Origin: Microplitis mediator
Lineage: Eukaryota; Arthropoda; Insecta; Hymenoptera; Braconidae
NCBI RefSeq assembly: GCF_029852145.1
Contig: NC_079972.1
Span: forward strand, 1,698,901-1,762,900
Reading direction: 5' to 3'
Length of the DNA stretch: 64,000 bases
The notes beneath the pieces are model-generated. The model had not been told where the DNA came from and did not search any database. It was given only the letters and a program-made list of their open reading frames with translations. A program made the position numbers and the translations under genes. This document shows, piece after piece, positions 1 through 11,866 of this stretch. Each line of letters opens with the position of its first letter. Position 1 is the first letter of the stretch.

Positions 1-1560
1 GCAATCTCGAAAATGATTTCGGTGGTAGAATACTTGTTATAAAATTATCGATTTCTTGACTTTTTTTCTTGATATTTCAACGACCTTTTTTATTAAACCA
101 CATACTAAGAAATTGTTTTACAACACCAAGTAACACTGAATACATGTACTCTAGTATTACACATGTTCCGATATCAATTAAAGGCAGATGAGATAAAACA
201 GTATTACCTTTCACCCCTCTAATTTGATTTTTACTACCCAATTGACGAAGTTTTCAAGCCTGCGCTTCTATTCTGTTACCTGATTTAAGTCAACAATCAA
301 CTTTAAAAGGATAAACACGCACAGTTTTTTGTCCATCAATTTTTTAACTCTTTACAGTACGAACTTTGCAGATGTTGCATCCATATCGGTCATTAAAATT
401 CAAGATATTCTGTAATTGCGCTCTAGCCAGTGTATCTGCTATAACCAATGGAGTAATTATTTTAGTATTGACTGTTTCTCCCGTTTTTGAATTGACCCAA
501 TCAATACCATTAAGACAGCACTGTCTTAGTTTTAAACAAATTGACCTCAGAAAAACATTCATCGGCGGTTTATTCAGATTATCATATCATACTCCAGTAA
601 ATATGATGAATGTATCTCAAATAGGTTCCGGAAGTTCTGCAATAGTACAGAGTACTGGCCAACAATAACTACTAGCACTTTTTACTAGGAATAATCCATC
701 AATGTTAAGTATCAACGTTAAATCAAAGTTTCCCCGATTATTTCGAGAATTAACTCTTATATATTTAGTACCATCTACTAAATCCGATATATTTTGATCA
801 TTCTGTAATTCAGGTAGTTTTGTCTTATCAGCTAGATTATATTTTTCAAATAAAATTTTTTTCTGATCACAAATACCAAATTCATGAAAAAATGAAAATT
901 CTTGTTGGTCAGTTGTTTTGCATGAAAAACAATTAAATATCTTTTTCTTATCAAGTATCTCGATTTTAGCTTCACATACACATTTCTTACAGTTATAATG
1001 CTTAATTACTCGGCACGGAGGTGAAATTTTCTGAACGTATTGAAAAAGTTTGAAGACTGTCTTTGGCATTTGATTATAATTAGGTAACAATTTCAATTGC
1101 ATTCTTAACGATTCTTGTAATGCAGCTTTTGTAATATTGTGCTTGATGTAAAAGTTTAATAAATTAACAACGCATTCATCAACAGTTATTTCACAATTTT
1201 CATACAACATTTCGTACTCATTTAGATCCTCAGTATTTTCATCATCAGCTTCTTCGTCAATATCATCTTCATCGCTTTTAGAATTATTTATGCTCCTACT
1301 AGTATCACCATTTTCGGATTCACTATCGCTTTCATTGAATTGAACTGCGTTTTCATCATTTGAGTTGAACTAGAAACACTGTCATTATCCGAAAAAAAAT
1401 TACCAGTTTCGGTTTCATCGATATTTTCAGTAATGAAATCGTTCAAATTCCGATCACTGTTAATATTTTCATTATTCTTGTGTAAATTATCATCATTAAT
1501 AGTAGTATTGTTGAGATTAGTATGTCCAAGGAAATAACCTTCCTCACGCCAGTGACACAA
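1..1560 (-). pseudogene. Tnp2-like (CACTA-type) transposase, copy A, broken and cut by the window edge
   Basis: The minus strand encodes, in several frames, a protein matching the transposase at 9.3-11.8 kb. From N to C there is an acidic Asn/Asp-rich start (about 1560-1290), the block VTVDECV-like with NQMPKT, two CxxC pairs (YNCKKC, FSCKTT), and TKYIRVNSRNNRG. A further segment (562-344) contains NTKIITPLVIADTLARAQLQ and GCNIC. A DIGT..LEYMYSVLLGV motif lies nearer the window start; in the Tnp2 family this area carries a catalytic aspartate. Stops or frameshifts break it near 1350, 1250, 615 and 345, and several times below 340. It is a dead copy whose C-terminal half lies outside the window. 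The family call rests on the paralogue and on the general Tnp2/DUF4218 pattern; the decay is seen directly. Confidence 0.72.
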
Positions 1561-2260
1561 TGTTTTTAATGGAATCTAAAACAAATGATGTATATAAGTA
1601 TGAGTATTCAACATAAAAGTTTTCTGGACAAATCAAAATCTGATTAATTGTTATATTATTGTATTAAAATATACATATATATGCAAATCAATTATATCCA
1701 TTTTATAATTAACATTATATATTCACCTGCATGGATGAGTCTAAACTGTAAAGCTTGTATTTTTTTTTTTTCAGATGAGTTGGAGATTGAGAATTACCGC
1801 TATTATTTTCATCTTCTGACATATTCGAATATTTCAATTTCGTTAAAACGAAAAAAAATTAATTTATCACAAAAACACCTGGAAAATTTTAAAAGATAAT
1901 ATTTAATATTAATATGAGTACACTTAATAAAGTATAATGTTTAATGGAATTCAAGTAAGCAGTTATCTTAGAATTTTTCATTTTTTTTTTTTAAGCATGT
2001 TATGTCCGCCGCTTGGATTTAAATTAATTATCCGGGATTTCTCCCTTTGGTGGCGATAGAAAATTTAGTTGAGCGATATGGATGTTGCGGACAACAATAA
2101 AGAATGCGAGGAAAGTTTTCACTTCCTATATTTATTATTTAATGGGGATTTTTCGAAGAGAGTGAACCCAAACGCCTTCGAGCTTGGTTACGTTGCATTT
2201 ATTAATCGATCGTTTGAGAGAAAATGTTTAGATTGTCTCCCACTTACCTTTAGATGAGTC
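1561..2260. other. AT-rich stretch without recognised gene
   Basis: No convincing gene is visible. A 62-codon open frame at 2069-2257 has no recognisable motif. The base composition becomes less AT-rich after about 2010, close to the repeat that starts near 2262, so the open frame may belong to that repeat. Confidence 0.5.
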
Positions 2261-2261
2261 T

Positions 2262-2990
2262 ATCTTCTAATACGGCAGGTTGTATCCCTCCAGGACTTTG
2301 CAGCAAACTCTGCCTCTTCCTGAAGGAGTTGGTTGAATGCGCCCGGCTGGGGTAGTAGGATAGAATCTTATGTGCTATTTTCGAATGAACTCACTAAGTT
2401 AAGATTATGATCTTTTGTCTTATTATTTAATTTTTCAATTACAGCACTTATCCACTATAACTGTTACAATGGTTTGCACTTATAAAAGATATAAAACCAT
2501 TTAATTTGGTTATCATCGATTTTAATTATTTTTACTTATTTTTAAATGCGTCCTTATGTATCCTTATGGCTTTTTATGCGCAGATTATCTCGGTCCGGGA
2601 TCGGACTACAATTACACTTGATTTTTGTGTCACTATTCGATCGAATCGGAGTGATTTTTATAATAATTGTAAATAACAAAATAATACTCCTACACGATAT
2701 GGGAATATCGGCCAAGTACCTCAATCAACTTACAATTTAACTATATATATACGGGCTATCGACGCCGTTCACGAGGACCGTACGACTCGAACTTTAAAGA
2801 TCTGATCAACCACCACGACACCGTTTACACGATGCCGTAGGACTCGAGATCTGAAAATTTGATCAACAACTGAGGCCCTGGGCCATGGTGCTCAGGCTAT
2901 TTAAAAACTTTGATTGATGTTTGATGGGAGTAATTAAATTGTTGTCATTGGTGGAAACTGACGACAAGTTTTTATTTTTTCGTCAATCGT
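2262..2990 (+). repeat. Interspersed LTR-like repeat, copy 1
   Basis: This block aligns by eye with 30583-31570 on the same strand. Shared anchors in order are CCTCCAG-ACNTTGCAG, GGTTGA-TG-GC-CGGCTGG, TAGGATA, AATGCGTCCTT, TTTATGCGCA with CTCGG, ATGGTGCTCAGGCT-like, TTGATGGG and GTCATTGG-GGAAA-TGACGACA. Copy 1 carries two tandem units of about 57 bp (2757-2875, ending in GATCAAC) at the place where copy 2 has five hairpin units. It could be an LTR or a non-coding repeat. I could not define termini or a target duplication. Confidence 0.6.
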
Positions 2991-3221
2991 TATTGCAAGA
3001 ATCGTCGCGCTACTTTTATACGCATAAGTGATGGTAATATTGACGCTGCGTTTTTGCGTGCTTTTGTAGAGAGGAGTTTCGTAAATTTATTTATGAAATA
3101 AAATAAATTAAATAAAAAAATTTATTGGACATAACAAGCACATTATTAAAAACAAATAAATTTTTTTAAATTGCACATAAAAAAGAGATATTTAAATGGT
3201 GTAGTACCGTACGATGGACGG

Positions 3222-3340
3222 TGAGGCTCAATAAGTTATACATTAAATCGATCGAAATATAGTAAAGTGCCGGATAGCTCAACTGGTAGAGCACTCGGCG
3301 CGATACCGAATTGGTCTGGGTTCGATTCCCAGTTCAGGCT
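3222..3340 (+). repeat. tRNA-derived repeat (SINE-like head), plus copy
   Basis: Positions 3269-3340 fold like a tRNA: D arm AGCTCAACTGGTAGAGC, anticodon arm CTCGG/CCGAA, and a perfect T arm CTGGG-TTCGATT-CCCAG. The polymerase III B box GGTTCGATTCC is intact and the A box is near consensus. Position 33 of the anticodon loop (CGCGATA) is G rather than the universal U, and the acceptor stem pairs poorly. The same loop occurs in an inverted copy at 7789-7862, and both copies share about 45 bp of upstream flank (AGGCTCAATAAGTTATA...). This argues for a dispersed tRNA-derived repeat rather than a decoding tRNA gene. Confidence 0.65.
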
Positions 3341-3452
3341 ATCTATATTTTTCCACACAAAAAAAAGACATAAAAAAAGAATGATTTTCACTATCATATT
3401 TAAACAATTTTTTCAATAATTTAATTTTGAAATTATTTTTGTAGATAGTGAA

Positions 3453-4436
3453 ATGAAAATGAAGAGGATGTTAGACATGTACAAGAAAAATTCACTGAAA
3501 AGAAAACTTCCAACACCACCGTCCGAAAATAGCAATGAATTGGCTGCTTTATCTACCAAGAGACTAAGAAAAGTTAATTTTATGTACTCATCATCATCTT
3601 TTGAAAATCTGGACTTGACTCAACCATTGGAAGATCGTAAAAATGAACAAAAGGTATACCCTCGCGGTCTTGAAACCACAATAAATCCACCGTGGATCCA
3701 CCGTGGTTTCGTGACATTTATCCACCGTGGTTCCACGGTGAAACCACGGTGGATCTACGGTGGTTTCCACAGTGAATCCACGTTGAAACCACGGTGGATC
3801 CACGGTGGTTTCCACCGTGGATTCATAGTGGTTTTATGGTTTTTTTTGTCGTGTTTGCAGTACGTTTTCAACGTACTTTTATGGTATAGTTATACCGTTT
3901 AATACATAAGCACTAACTAAAAATAGATTTTACCAACTATCAAATTCAAAAAATGAAAAATTCGAGAGTGAAACTACAATTGAATTACGATGTAAAGCTA
4001 TAAGTCTTAAAAAATTAAATTTACTATAAACTAGATTCATCTTTGCTGGGTTGATAGTAAGTGACCGAAGACCGATTTTCACATGCCTTAGCGCGAAAGC
4101 GCGTATGTATATTTTGATCTCACCTCAAAATTTATTTTTTGTACTTTGACAAAAATAGTTCAAGAAAACATTAATGTCATAGTGTAATACAAGATACCCC
4201 TGTATTACTATCAAAAATGGATTATCACCTCTCTGCTAACATTCGGCGAGTAACGCATTCCATGAATGCTTCAAGATCAGAATTTATAACTTCTAAAATA
4301 AGTATCTTACCAGGGACACTACAAAAGGTGGGCGCGATCTAGTAGTGAGCACTGAACTACTTCCGCTGCTGCTGCTGAGCATCATAACTTTTTAAATCAA
4401 TTATCATTAGGATTAAATATATATTCATTAATCTCG

Positions 4437-4495
<59 letters not shown>

Positions 4496-7108
4496 TCTAA
4501 ATGGATATATTTTTTTGTGTCTAAGTAATATTTATTAGAGTTGATATAATAATATGATGCTTTAATATTTGGGGTTGTTGGCACTGTAAAATAATTTAGT
4601 TGTCTATTAAATAAATATTTTCTTAACTTAACCAAATGATTTTATTATCTTAGAGAGAGAATTATTAATGTCAACCAAATAGAGTCTATTAAATCATTTA
4701 TTAAAAATTGAGAAAATAGATCATGTTAACGTAATAAAATTTAGTTGTCCCAAATCAATTTTAGTTTAATAGAATTTAACAAAACCAATTTAATTGCCGC
4801 AGAGGAATTTTTTTCGTGTATTAAAACTTCCTGTAGAAAATTTGTGCAGCTGTGAAAAGTGTTATTTGGAGTTTTTTATATTTATTAAAATTTTTGGCGG
4901 ATTACGTTGCCGTGTGCAAAATAATTTGTTGCTAGAAACTTAAGTGTCAAGAGACGAATTTATAATGCCGACGATAATTGATACTTCAAAAAAAAATTTT
5001 GCAAAAAAAAATTGTTAGCTAACAAATGCGATTTTAAGCAACAAAAAAATTTTTTTAGAAATGATTTTTATCTTAAAAATCATCATTTTGATTATTAATT
5101 ATATTTCCAAAAAAAAATTTTCAACTATCTTATAAATAACGCATTTGTTTTTAAAAATTTTTTAAACAATTATGGTAAAAAAATTTTTAAATTTATTTTC
5201 GTATGGCTTTTTGTAATAAAAAACCGAATCACTCGGGATCATGAGAAAAAATTTTTTTTTCGACTTTATTTATCAGCATTTTTTATTGTAAAAAAATGAA
5301 AAATAGAAAATCTTTAATTTTTCCTACGAGGATCTGTTCTAAAGCCTTCAACGAACAAGTCCAAAAGAAGAAAAAAATTTGTGACTTCCGGTTTAAGAAT
5401 TATCGAGGATTTATTGTTTACTTTCATTTTTACAAATTTTGTTAATTAACAAATACATAATTAAAAAAAAAATTGGGATAAAAATTTATTGAATTTCGAA
5501 AGACTTCGTCCACAGAATTTTTTGAGCAAATCAGCTAATTATTACATGCTTTGCAACATTTGATATCGTGTTTGAATAAAATTACTAGTTAGTTTTCAGG
5601 AATTGATCAATAAAATTACGTAAAAGTTATCACTCCAAAACAATGTTATAGATAATTTTATTCATGAGGTTGTTGAAAATCAACGAGGTAACGTTAATTA
5701 TTATTTGCATAAAGTTGGACAAAAAAAAAGTCTTATGATTGCTGCATCATATTTTAGGTTAATTAAGTCGATAAAAAAATTATGTAAAGTATCACCATTA
5801 TTTATACATACTACTAGAGTGGTCCAAAGAAAAAACTGCTTTTAGACAAAAAAAAATTCCCTTCAAAGCACAGCTTTATATCTCAGTTCTTAATGAGATT
5901 CAATGAATTTCTATTTTTCCATTTGAATTACACGCGTACAAAAATTCATTTTACGTTTTCATCCGGTAAAACTACGGAAAAATTTTTTTTACTTGAGTTA
6001 GATTTTTAGAAACGTCTTCATTTATCACTATTTCAACTGAAAAATTAATGTCAAGATCTCGCGTCAAACCACGGTAAAACCACGGAAAAACCAAGGTGGA
6101 TCCACAATGGGTCTACTGTGGATCCACCGTGGTTTTGTCGTGGATTCACCGTGGATCCACCGTGGTTTTGTCGTGGATACACTGTGGATTCACCGTGGAT
6201 ACACTGTGGATTCACCGTGGATACACTGTGGATCAACTGTGGTGAAATGTCACAAAACCACGGTGGATCCACAGTGGTTCCACGGTGGGTCCACGATGTG
6301 GTGGTTTCACCGTGGATCCACGGTGGTTGCAGGACCGCGAGGGTACCTATTAACATTTATAAAGTTATTTAAATATTTTAAGCTATTTTTGAATACTTGA
6401 TCGATTTTATCACTGTTGTATGAATAATAATGATTATTATTAACGATACAGAAAGTAGCATGTATTCGATAATTATTGGATTTTTCAAATAAAATGATCA
6501 CAAAAAAAATATTTTTAAAAACTTGCACCGTTAGTTTATGAAATTTCCTTTATGTGCACTGTCCCAAACGGTTTTATCATAGCTATTTTATTTGTTTAAA
6601 AAAACAAAAACGAAAGATTGTTCAATTGATTCAGTTATACTAATCGTACAATTTTACAGGGCTCAGGAAATGAGAGTAAAAAAAAGAGTGACCAAATTAT
6701 GGAGCCAATTATAGATGGAAAAGAGTTTGAAAAGAAGAGCAAACCCGTTGCTCCTCAAAAAGCCGAACATAGTCCTTCAAAGGACGAGTTGAAGAAAATG
6801 CTTGCGGAAGCACAAGCAAAAATTGAATCAGCAAACCATTCGAATGGTATAATTTTTTCAAAATTAAGAAAATTTAATTTGCATATAAAATTGTTTTGTT
6901 AATAGTGACGCTAGTACAATTTTTTTATTATTTACATAGCTCAAACGCAATTAAAAATTTTGAAGACTCTTCCAAAAAAAAAAAAAGTATGATAATTTTG
7001 GAAACATTTCTTCAACCACAGAAAGTGAATTGGATGATAGCGGAGAAAAAGATGATTCTTTCGGCCCTAGCGACTTTACAATCATTCTGAAGACACTCTG
7101 GAAATAAG
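3453..7108 (+). CDS. Putative three-exon lysine-rich protein (possibly nuclear), 3' end disrupted
   Basis: The proposed coding exons are 3453-3653, 6660-6846 and 6940-7108. Exon 1 follows a TTTTTGTAG acceptor, starts MKMKRMLDMYKKNSLKRKLP and ends at AAG|GTATAC. Exon 2 begins after ATTTTACAG in the same phase and has a lysine-rich stretch followed by DELKKMLAEAQAKIE, a likely short coiled coil. Exon 3 follows TTTACATAG. Directly after a 13-A tract the spliced frame stops; with one A fewer it would continue as an acidic Ser/Asp/Glu-rich segment ending at 7108. The homopolymer therefore marks either a sequence error or an inactivating indel. A basic N terminus, DELKKMLAEAQAKI helix and acidic Ser-rich tail recall the N-terminal part of some BEN-domain proteins of insects, but no BEN domain is visible. 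Exon phases support a real gene; the function is unknown. Confidence 0.42.
3659..6347. mobile_element. Inverted-repeat element with CCACGGTGG subterminal arrays, inside intron 1
   Basis: The left terminus CCCTCGCGGTCTTGAAACCAC (3659 on) and the right terminus, read as reverse complement from 6347 (CCCTCGCGGTCCTGCAACCAC), form a terminal inverted repeat. Inside each end lies an array of degenerate self-complementary words built from CCACGGTGGATCCACCGTGG: 3670-3840 on the left and 6060-6335 on the right. The 2.2 kb interior is AT-rich and has no credible ORF. The element starts 6 bp after the exon 1 donor and lies wholly within that intron. It could instead be two separate array elements, but the matched outer ends favour one. 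Confidence 0.55.
4442..4491. repeat. (TA)n microsatellite
   Basis: About 25 uninterrupted TA units. Confidence 0.95.
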
Positions 7109-7109
7109 C

Positions 7110-7480
7110 GGAAAACATTTTGTAATCTTGCTGGTTTCAGAGTATTTCCAGAGTGGTGTTGTGCCCTCTTATCATAATGAATCCAGAGTTAAACCAAAAT
7201 GTTTCCATAACCAAACCATAGTGTTTTCAGAGCTAAACCATAGTGTTTCCAGAATGAAACCATAGTGTTTCCAAAGTGCCCTCAGCGAATCTGAAAACTT
7301 TCAGTAGGTCATCCTGAAATTTTCCCGGAGTACAACTAGAGTGAATTCAGAGTGAATTCAAAGTGAATTCAGAGTGAATTTAAAATGAATTCAGAGTGAA
7401 TTCAAAGTGACTTTAAAATGTTTCCTGCGTAAACAAAGTGTACCAAAAATGAATCTAGAACGAATTCAAGCTTGCTTTAA
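7110..7480. repeat. Degenerate GAATTC-type array
   Basis: Words such as AGAGTGAATTCAAAGTGAATTC and CCATAGTGTTTCCAGA recur, with GAATTC palindromes in the core (7330-7400). The array begins where the coding frame of the preceding gene ends, so it may have truncated that gene. I did not find a clear pair of inverted termini. Confidence 0.6.
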
Positions 7481-7788
7481 AATGTGTAGACGCAAATCGA
7501 ATTTTGGTCATTGTATGATTAGTTTTATCTTTAAATGTTTGTCAAAACCTTAATAATTACTGCCTTGGTAATTCGAAGAATAGGAATGTGCCAAGCTTGT
7601 AGCGTCTACACGATTAGCAGTTACAACGGCAACGACAGCAATAATAATAACATCAACAGCAATTATTAGAACAATAATTATTATTTTAAAAATTAATACG
7701 ACATTTCTATTCATTCTCTCACTGATGCATACACTTTTCATTTCACTGAAACAAAAGTATAAAAATTTTATTCCCCACTTCTAAAAAG

Positions 7789-7910
7789 GTTCGGATAACT
7801 GGGAATCGAACCCAGACCAATTCGGTATCGCGCCGAGTGCTCTACCAGTTGAGCTATCCGGCACTATACTATATTCCATTCAATTTGATCTATAACTTAT
7901 TGAGCCTGTA
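7789..7910 (-). repeat. tRNA-derived repeat, inverted copy
   Basis: The reverse complement of 7791-7862 reads GCCGGATAGCTCAACTGG..., identical to the plus copy through the T arm and including the non-canonical anticodon loop. After the T arm this copy ends TTATCCGAACC, which pairs somewhat better with the 5' end than the plus copy does. Its upstream flank (7863-7910) matches the flank of the other copy. With 3222-3340 it forms a widely spaced inverted repeat around the putative gene. Confidence 0.65.
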
Positions 7911-8297
7911 TTTTGCCTCCACAGTAATTTTGCAAAATAACTATACTTTTTGAAGAATTGGTGGATACTGTTATTTTTTTGTGGTAGTGGTATATATTGT
8001 GCGGACAACCCTAAAGTTTTAGTCGTTAATATCGCAAAATGGCGGAGTAGTGAATTTTTTTGCAAAAAAAGCCATTTTTTCAGAATTTTGACCTATATGA
8101 CCAGTTTTTAGAACGCCATCTATAAATTAACCAAGTTAAACCATTAGAAATATTGAAGAACTCGTCAACGAACATGACCCAATTAGTTAAAAGTCTCAAA
8201 AACATTTACACATCTTGTCTGGCCGGGTTTTTCAGCGTGGGGTAATGAGTTACCCCATGTGGCCGTTATGAGGCCTGAGGGAGGTGTGGCCGTTAAG
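7911..8297. other. Non-coding stretch
   Basis: AT-rich sequence without a recognisable gene. 8230-8297 is somewhat GC-richer with short repeats of GTGGCCGTTA. Confidence 0.5.
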
Positions 8298-8429
8298 GGT
8301 TAAATAGCTAACTTTTGGCCGATTTTCGTATATATTTTATATATTTTAAATATATTGAAAATGTATCTTAGAATATATAAAAAATACGTGTTTAAAAATA
8401 TATTTTTTTTAGACCCGATGAAAAAAGAT

Positions 8430-8905
8430 TTTGTCTAATCATATATGATTATATATGTTCATATATAAGATCATATATGATTATATATAATCATATATGA
8501 AGTTATATATAATCATGCATGATTATATATGGGGTCATATATAATTATATATTATTATATATGACCCCATACATAATTAGATCTGATCGTACCTGGTTGT
8601 TATATGCCCTCGTATAAGTCTATATATGATCAGATCTGATTATATATAAGTCTATATATAATTAGATCTGATCAGATCTGGTTATATATGAGTCTATGTA
8701 TAATTAGATATGATCATACCTGGCTGTTACAACCCCATATATAATCATACATAAGTCTATAAATGATCAGATCTATTCATATATAAGTCTATATATAGTT
8801 GGATCTGATCATACCTGGCTGTTATGACCCATATATAATCATATACAAGTCTATATATGATCAGATCTGATTATATATAAGTCTATATATAATTAGATAT
8901 GATCA
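8430..8905. repeat. Left AT-rich palindromic array
   Basis: Degenerate words such as TATATAAGTCTATATATGA and AGATCTGATC recur about ten times. Most words are their own reverse complement or nearly so. The same vocabulary recurs at 12890-13215 and 54253-55624. Confidence 0.8.
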
Positions 8906-9322
8906 AACTTGCACAGTCACATGTTTTCAAAATTTTTTCTTTAAAAAAAAAAATTTTTTTTTTGGTAATCACAAAAAGTGCAAAGTGATGTTTACCATTA
9001 CGTTTAAATAATTTTGAAATAAAAAATTTCTTACATTTCCTATGGAATATTTTAGACTGCTCTGTTACTGCACTGAGGAAAAAAGTTTTTGCCTAATCAT
9101 ACATAATTATACATATTTATATTAAATAATAATATTCAATCATTAATACAAATTAATCAAACAAATTCAAAAGTTTGAACTATTCTGTTGTGAAGGTATG
9201 TAAAAGTAATAATATCGATAGTTTAAAAAATGAATTTTATTACCATACATTTCTTATCGTCTAAATACAGTATATTTAAATTGTGATAGAAATATTGTTA
9301 ATGAAAGCTTGTTAATCAATTA

Positions 9323-11770
9323 TCACCAAACTATTTTTATATTATTTGGTTGCTTACAAACATAGTCACCAACTCTTACAAGTTGGAATATTGATTTAAT
9401 ATTTTTTAAATTAAATAACATCAAATTATTACTTTCTTTGATAGGTACAACATGTTTAACTGTTGTCTTGGTAGCAGAGTGATGGAACATTTTGACATGC
9501 TGAACAGTTAATCGACAAATCATAATGAAAATATCATTCTCATGTTCAAAGAATAATTTAATTGTACCATAAATTGTAGAGTCATTAGAATCAATTTGAG
9601 CTGTATAACTATTTGTTTTTGTTGTTTTATACAATTCTGAAGTAAACATATCATTGTTAATTCTTAGACGCGAGTAAACAGATAAGTTATCAATTTTAAA
9701 ACCATTAGACGAAAATAAATGAAGTTCCACGGCATCAAACTTAATATTTGTTCTATTATTTCCCAGAAACTCATAGTTTTTATATTTATTTGATTTTGCA
9801 GTAGTGTTTTCTTGCTCAGCTATGCGATTCTTCAAAATTTAAACACCTTGAGTAATTTTAATATTGTTAACAATTTCTTGGCCAAAATTTTTGTTACCAT
9901 GAACACATTTGGCGACATAACCATTATAGTTTTCAAATGCAAATGCTGAAGTCGAACGTAAAGAACCCCATCTTTTAACACAAAGAGGCAAATGGACGAG
10001 TTGATGACAATTATATGTTAAATTTCTATCACCATAGAGATTTTCAATTTGAGACACAAATAACTCCAATAATCTTGTTGATTCGTCAAGATCATTCTCG
10101 GTTATGGTAGTTTTGACCAGATTAAAAATTGCTATAACTAACAGCAACCAATGCTGAAAGTATTTTTCTGATAAGTGAGTAACAAGTGTTGGAAGAGAAT
10201 AAATTAATAAAAAATTATAGTGTTCTGATGCTTTATATAGAGAAAATTGTGATAAACCTCTGGGTAGCCTCGAAAAAGATTTAGGGACTCGAATGTTGCT
10301 TATAAAGTTATCAATTTCTTCTTTTTTTTTTTGATGTTCCAAAGACCCTTTTTATCATACCAAATGCCAATAAATTGCTTGTCAACGCCAAGTAGAACTG
10401 AATGCATGTATTCTGGTAAGAAACATGTCCCAATATCAAGCAAAGGCAAACAAGACAATATAGAGTATCGTTTCACTCCTCTAATTTGATCTTTACTTTT
10501 CAATTGACGCAATTTTTTAGCTTGTGCTTCCATTCTTTTACCAGTTCGAATTTTACAATCTATTTGAAAAAGATAACAACGCACTGTTTTTAATCCAACG
10601 ATTTTTTTACACTTAACAGTTTTTATTTCGCAGATGTTACATCCATATCGACCATTGAAATTTAAAATATTTTGGAGTTGCGCTCTTGCCAGAGCATCTG
10701 CTATAACAAGTGGAGCAACTATTTTAGTATTTACTATTACTCCACTTCTAGGATGAGTCCAAGTTATACCATCAGAAAAACATTTTCTTATCTTTAAACA
10801 CATTGGGATGAAAAATAAATTCATCGGTGGTTTATTTAAATTGTCATACCATAATCCGGCAAATATCACGTATGTACCTCGGATCTCTTCAGGAAGTTCT
10901 GCAATCATAAATAAAATCGGCCAGCAGTTACTTTTGGCACTTTTTACTAATGATAATCCATCAGTATTAAGAACTAATGTTAAATCAAAATCGCCTCTGC
11001 CATTACGTGAATTAACTCGTATGTACTCCGTACCATCAACAATATCCGAAATAGTTCCATCACTCCGTAATTTTGGTTTTTTTAGTTTCTCAGCTAAATT
11101 ATATTTCTCGAATAAAATTCTTATCTGATCAGCGATATCAAATTCATGAAAGAATAATAAATCCTTCGTATCACTCGTTGTGCATAAAGTACATGTGAAT
11201 GTCATTTTTTTATTTAGAATTTCAGTTTTCACTGCAAATAAACATTTTTTACAATAGTAGTGTCTAATGACTTGGCATAGAGGTGCAACGTTTTGAGCAT
11301 ACTGAAATAATTTGTATACTGTTTTAGGCATTTGATTGCCTTCTGGTAAAATTCTTAATTGCATATTTATGGACTGTTGAAGTGCACTTTTTGTGATGTT
11401 ATTTCTAACGTAAAAATCTAACAAGTTAAAAACACATTCATCTACAGTTACTTTGCTGTTGTCATGCAGCATTTCACACTCACTTAGACCGTCATCATAT
11501 TCCTCATCAACTTGATGATTAATGTTATTGTCATCATAATCATAATCAATTATATCTTCGTTCAAGTTACTGTTTATTGCTTCATTATGACTTATTTTAT
11601 CGACTTCAAGTAGATCTTCATGATTCGATTCTTCACTAGAAATACTGTCATTATCTGAGATAATATATGTTGAATCGTCGTCATCGACATTTTCATCGAT
11701 ACAATCTTGAATAAAATTTGTTAGTTGATCAAACTGATTTTCGTCATTGTAATTGTCTTGATCATTATTG
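9323..11770 (-). pseudogene. Tnp2-like (CACTA-type) transposase, copy B
   Basis: Reading leftward from about 11770, an acidic N terminus (DDDDSTYIISDNDSISSEES) leads to VTVDECVFNLLDFYVRNNIT, NQMPKT, two CxxC pairs (YYCKKC, CTLCTT), and EYIRVNSRNGRG. Then come NTKIVAPLVIADALARAQLQ with GCNIC, and DIGTCFLPEYMHSVLLGV, the region that carries a catalytic Asp in Tnp2 transposases. The frame shifts in an A-rich tract near 10320-10335 and continues to a DUF4218-like segment (HQLVHLPLCVKRWGSLRSTS, FAFENYNGY). A TAA at 9839-9841 interrupts it; the same frame then stays open to 9323. The rough length is 800 residues, plausible for the family. One frameshift and one stop make it probably inactive, but decay is slight compared with copy A, suggesting fairly recent activity. 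Confidence 0.72.
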
Positions 11771-11866
11771 AAATATAAATAAATATAACTATAAATATAT
11801 ATTAAAATCTAATTATATATGGCAAGGTATAACTAAACCAATTTTTGTATCTATAGATATAAGCAC

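Noticed and set aside
3269..3340. Functional tRNA gene
   Set aside because: The D and T arms are good, but U33 is replaced by G, the acceptor stem pairs poorly and an identical loop recurs in a second repeat copy. Called a tRNA-derived repeat instead.
3453..3902. Single long ORF of 149 codons running into the CCACGGTGG array
   Set aside because: The part after 3653 is translation of the palindromic array; a splice donor lies at 3654 and exon 2 continues in phase.
6051..6400. Overlapping ORFs on both strands rich in WIHRGF/STVDPPW repeats
   Set aside because: They are translations of the CCACGGTGGATCC array in all frames, not genes.
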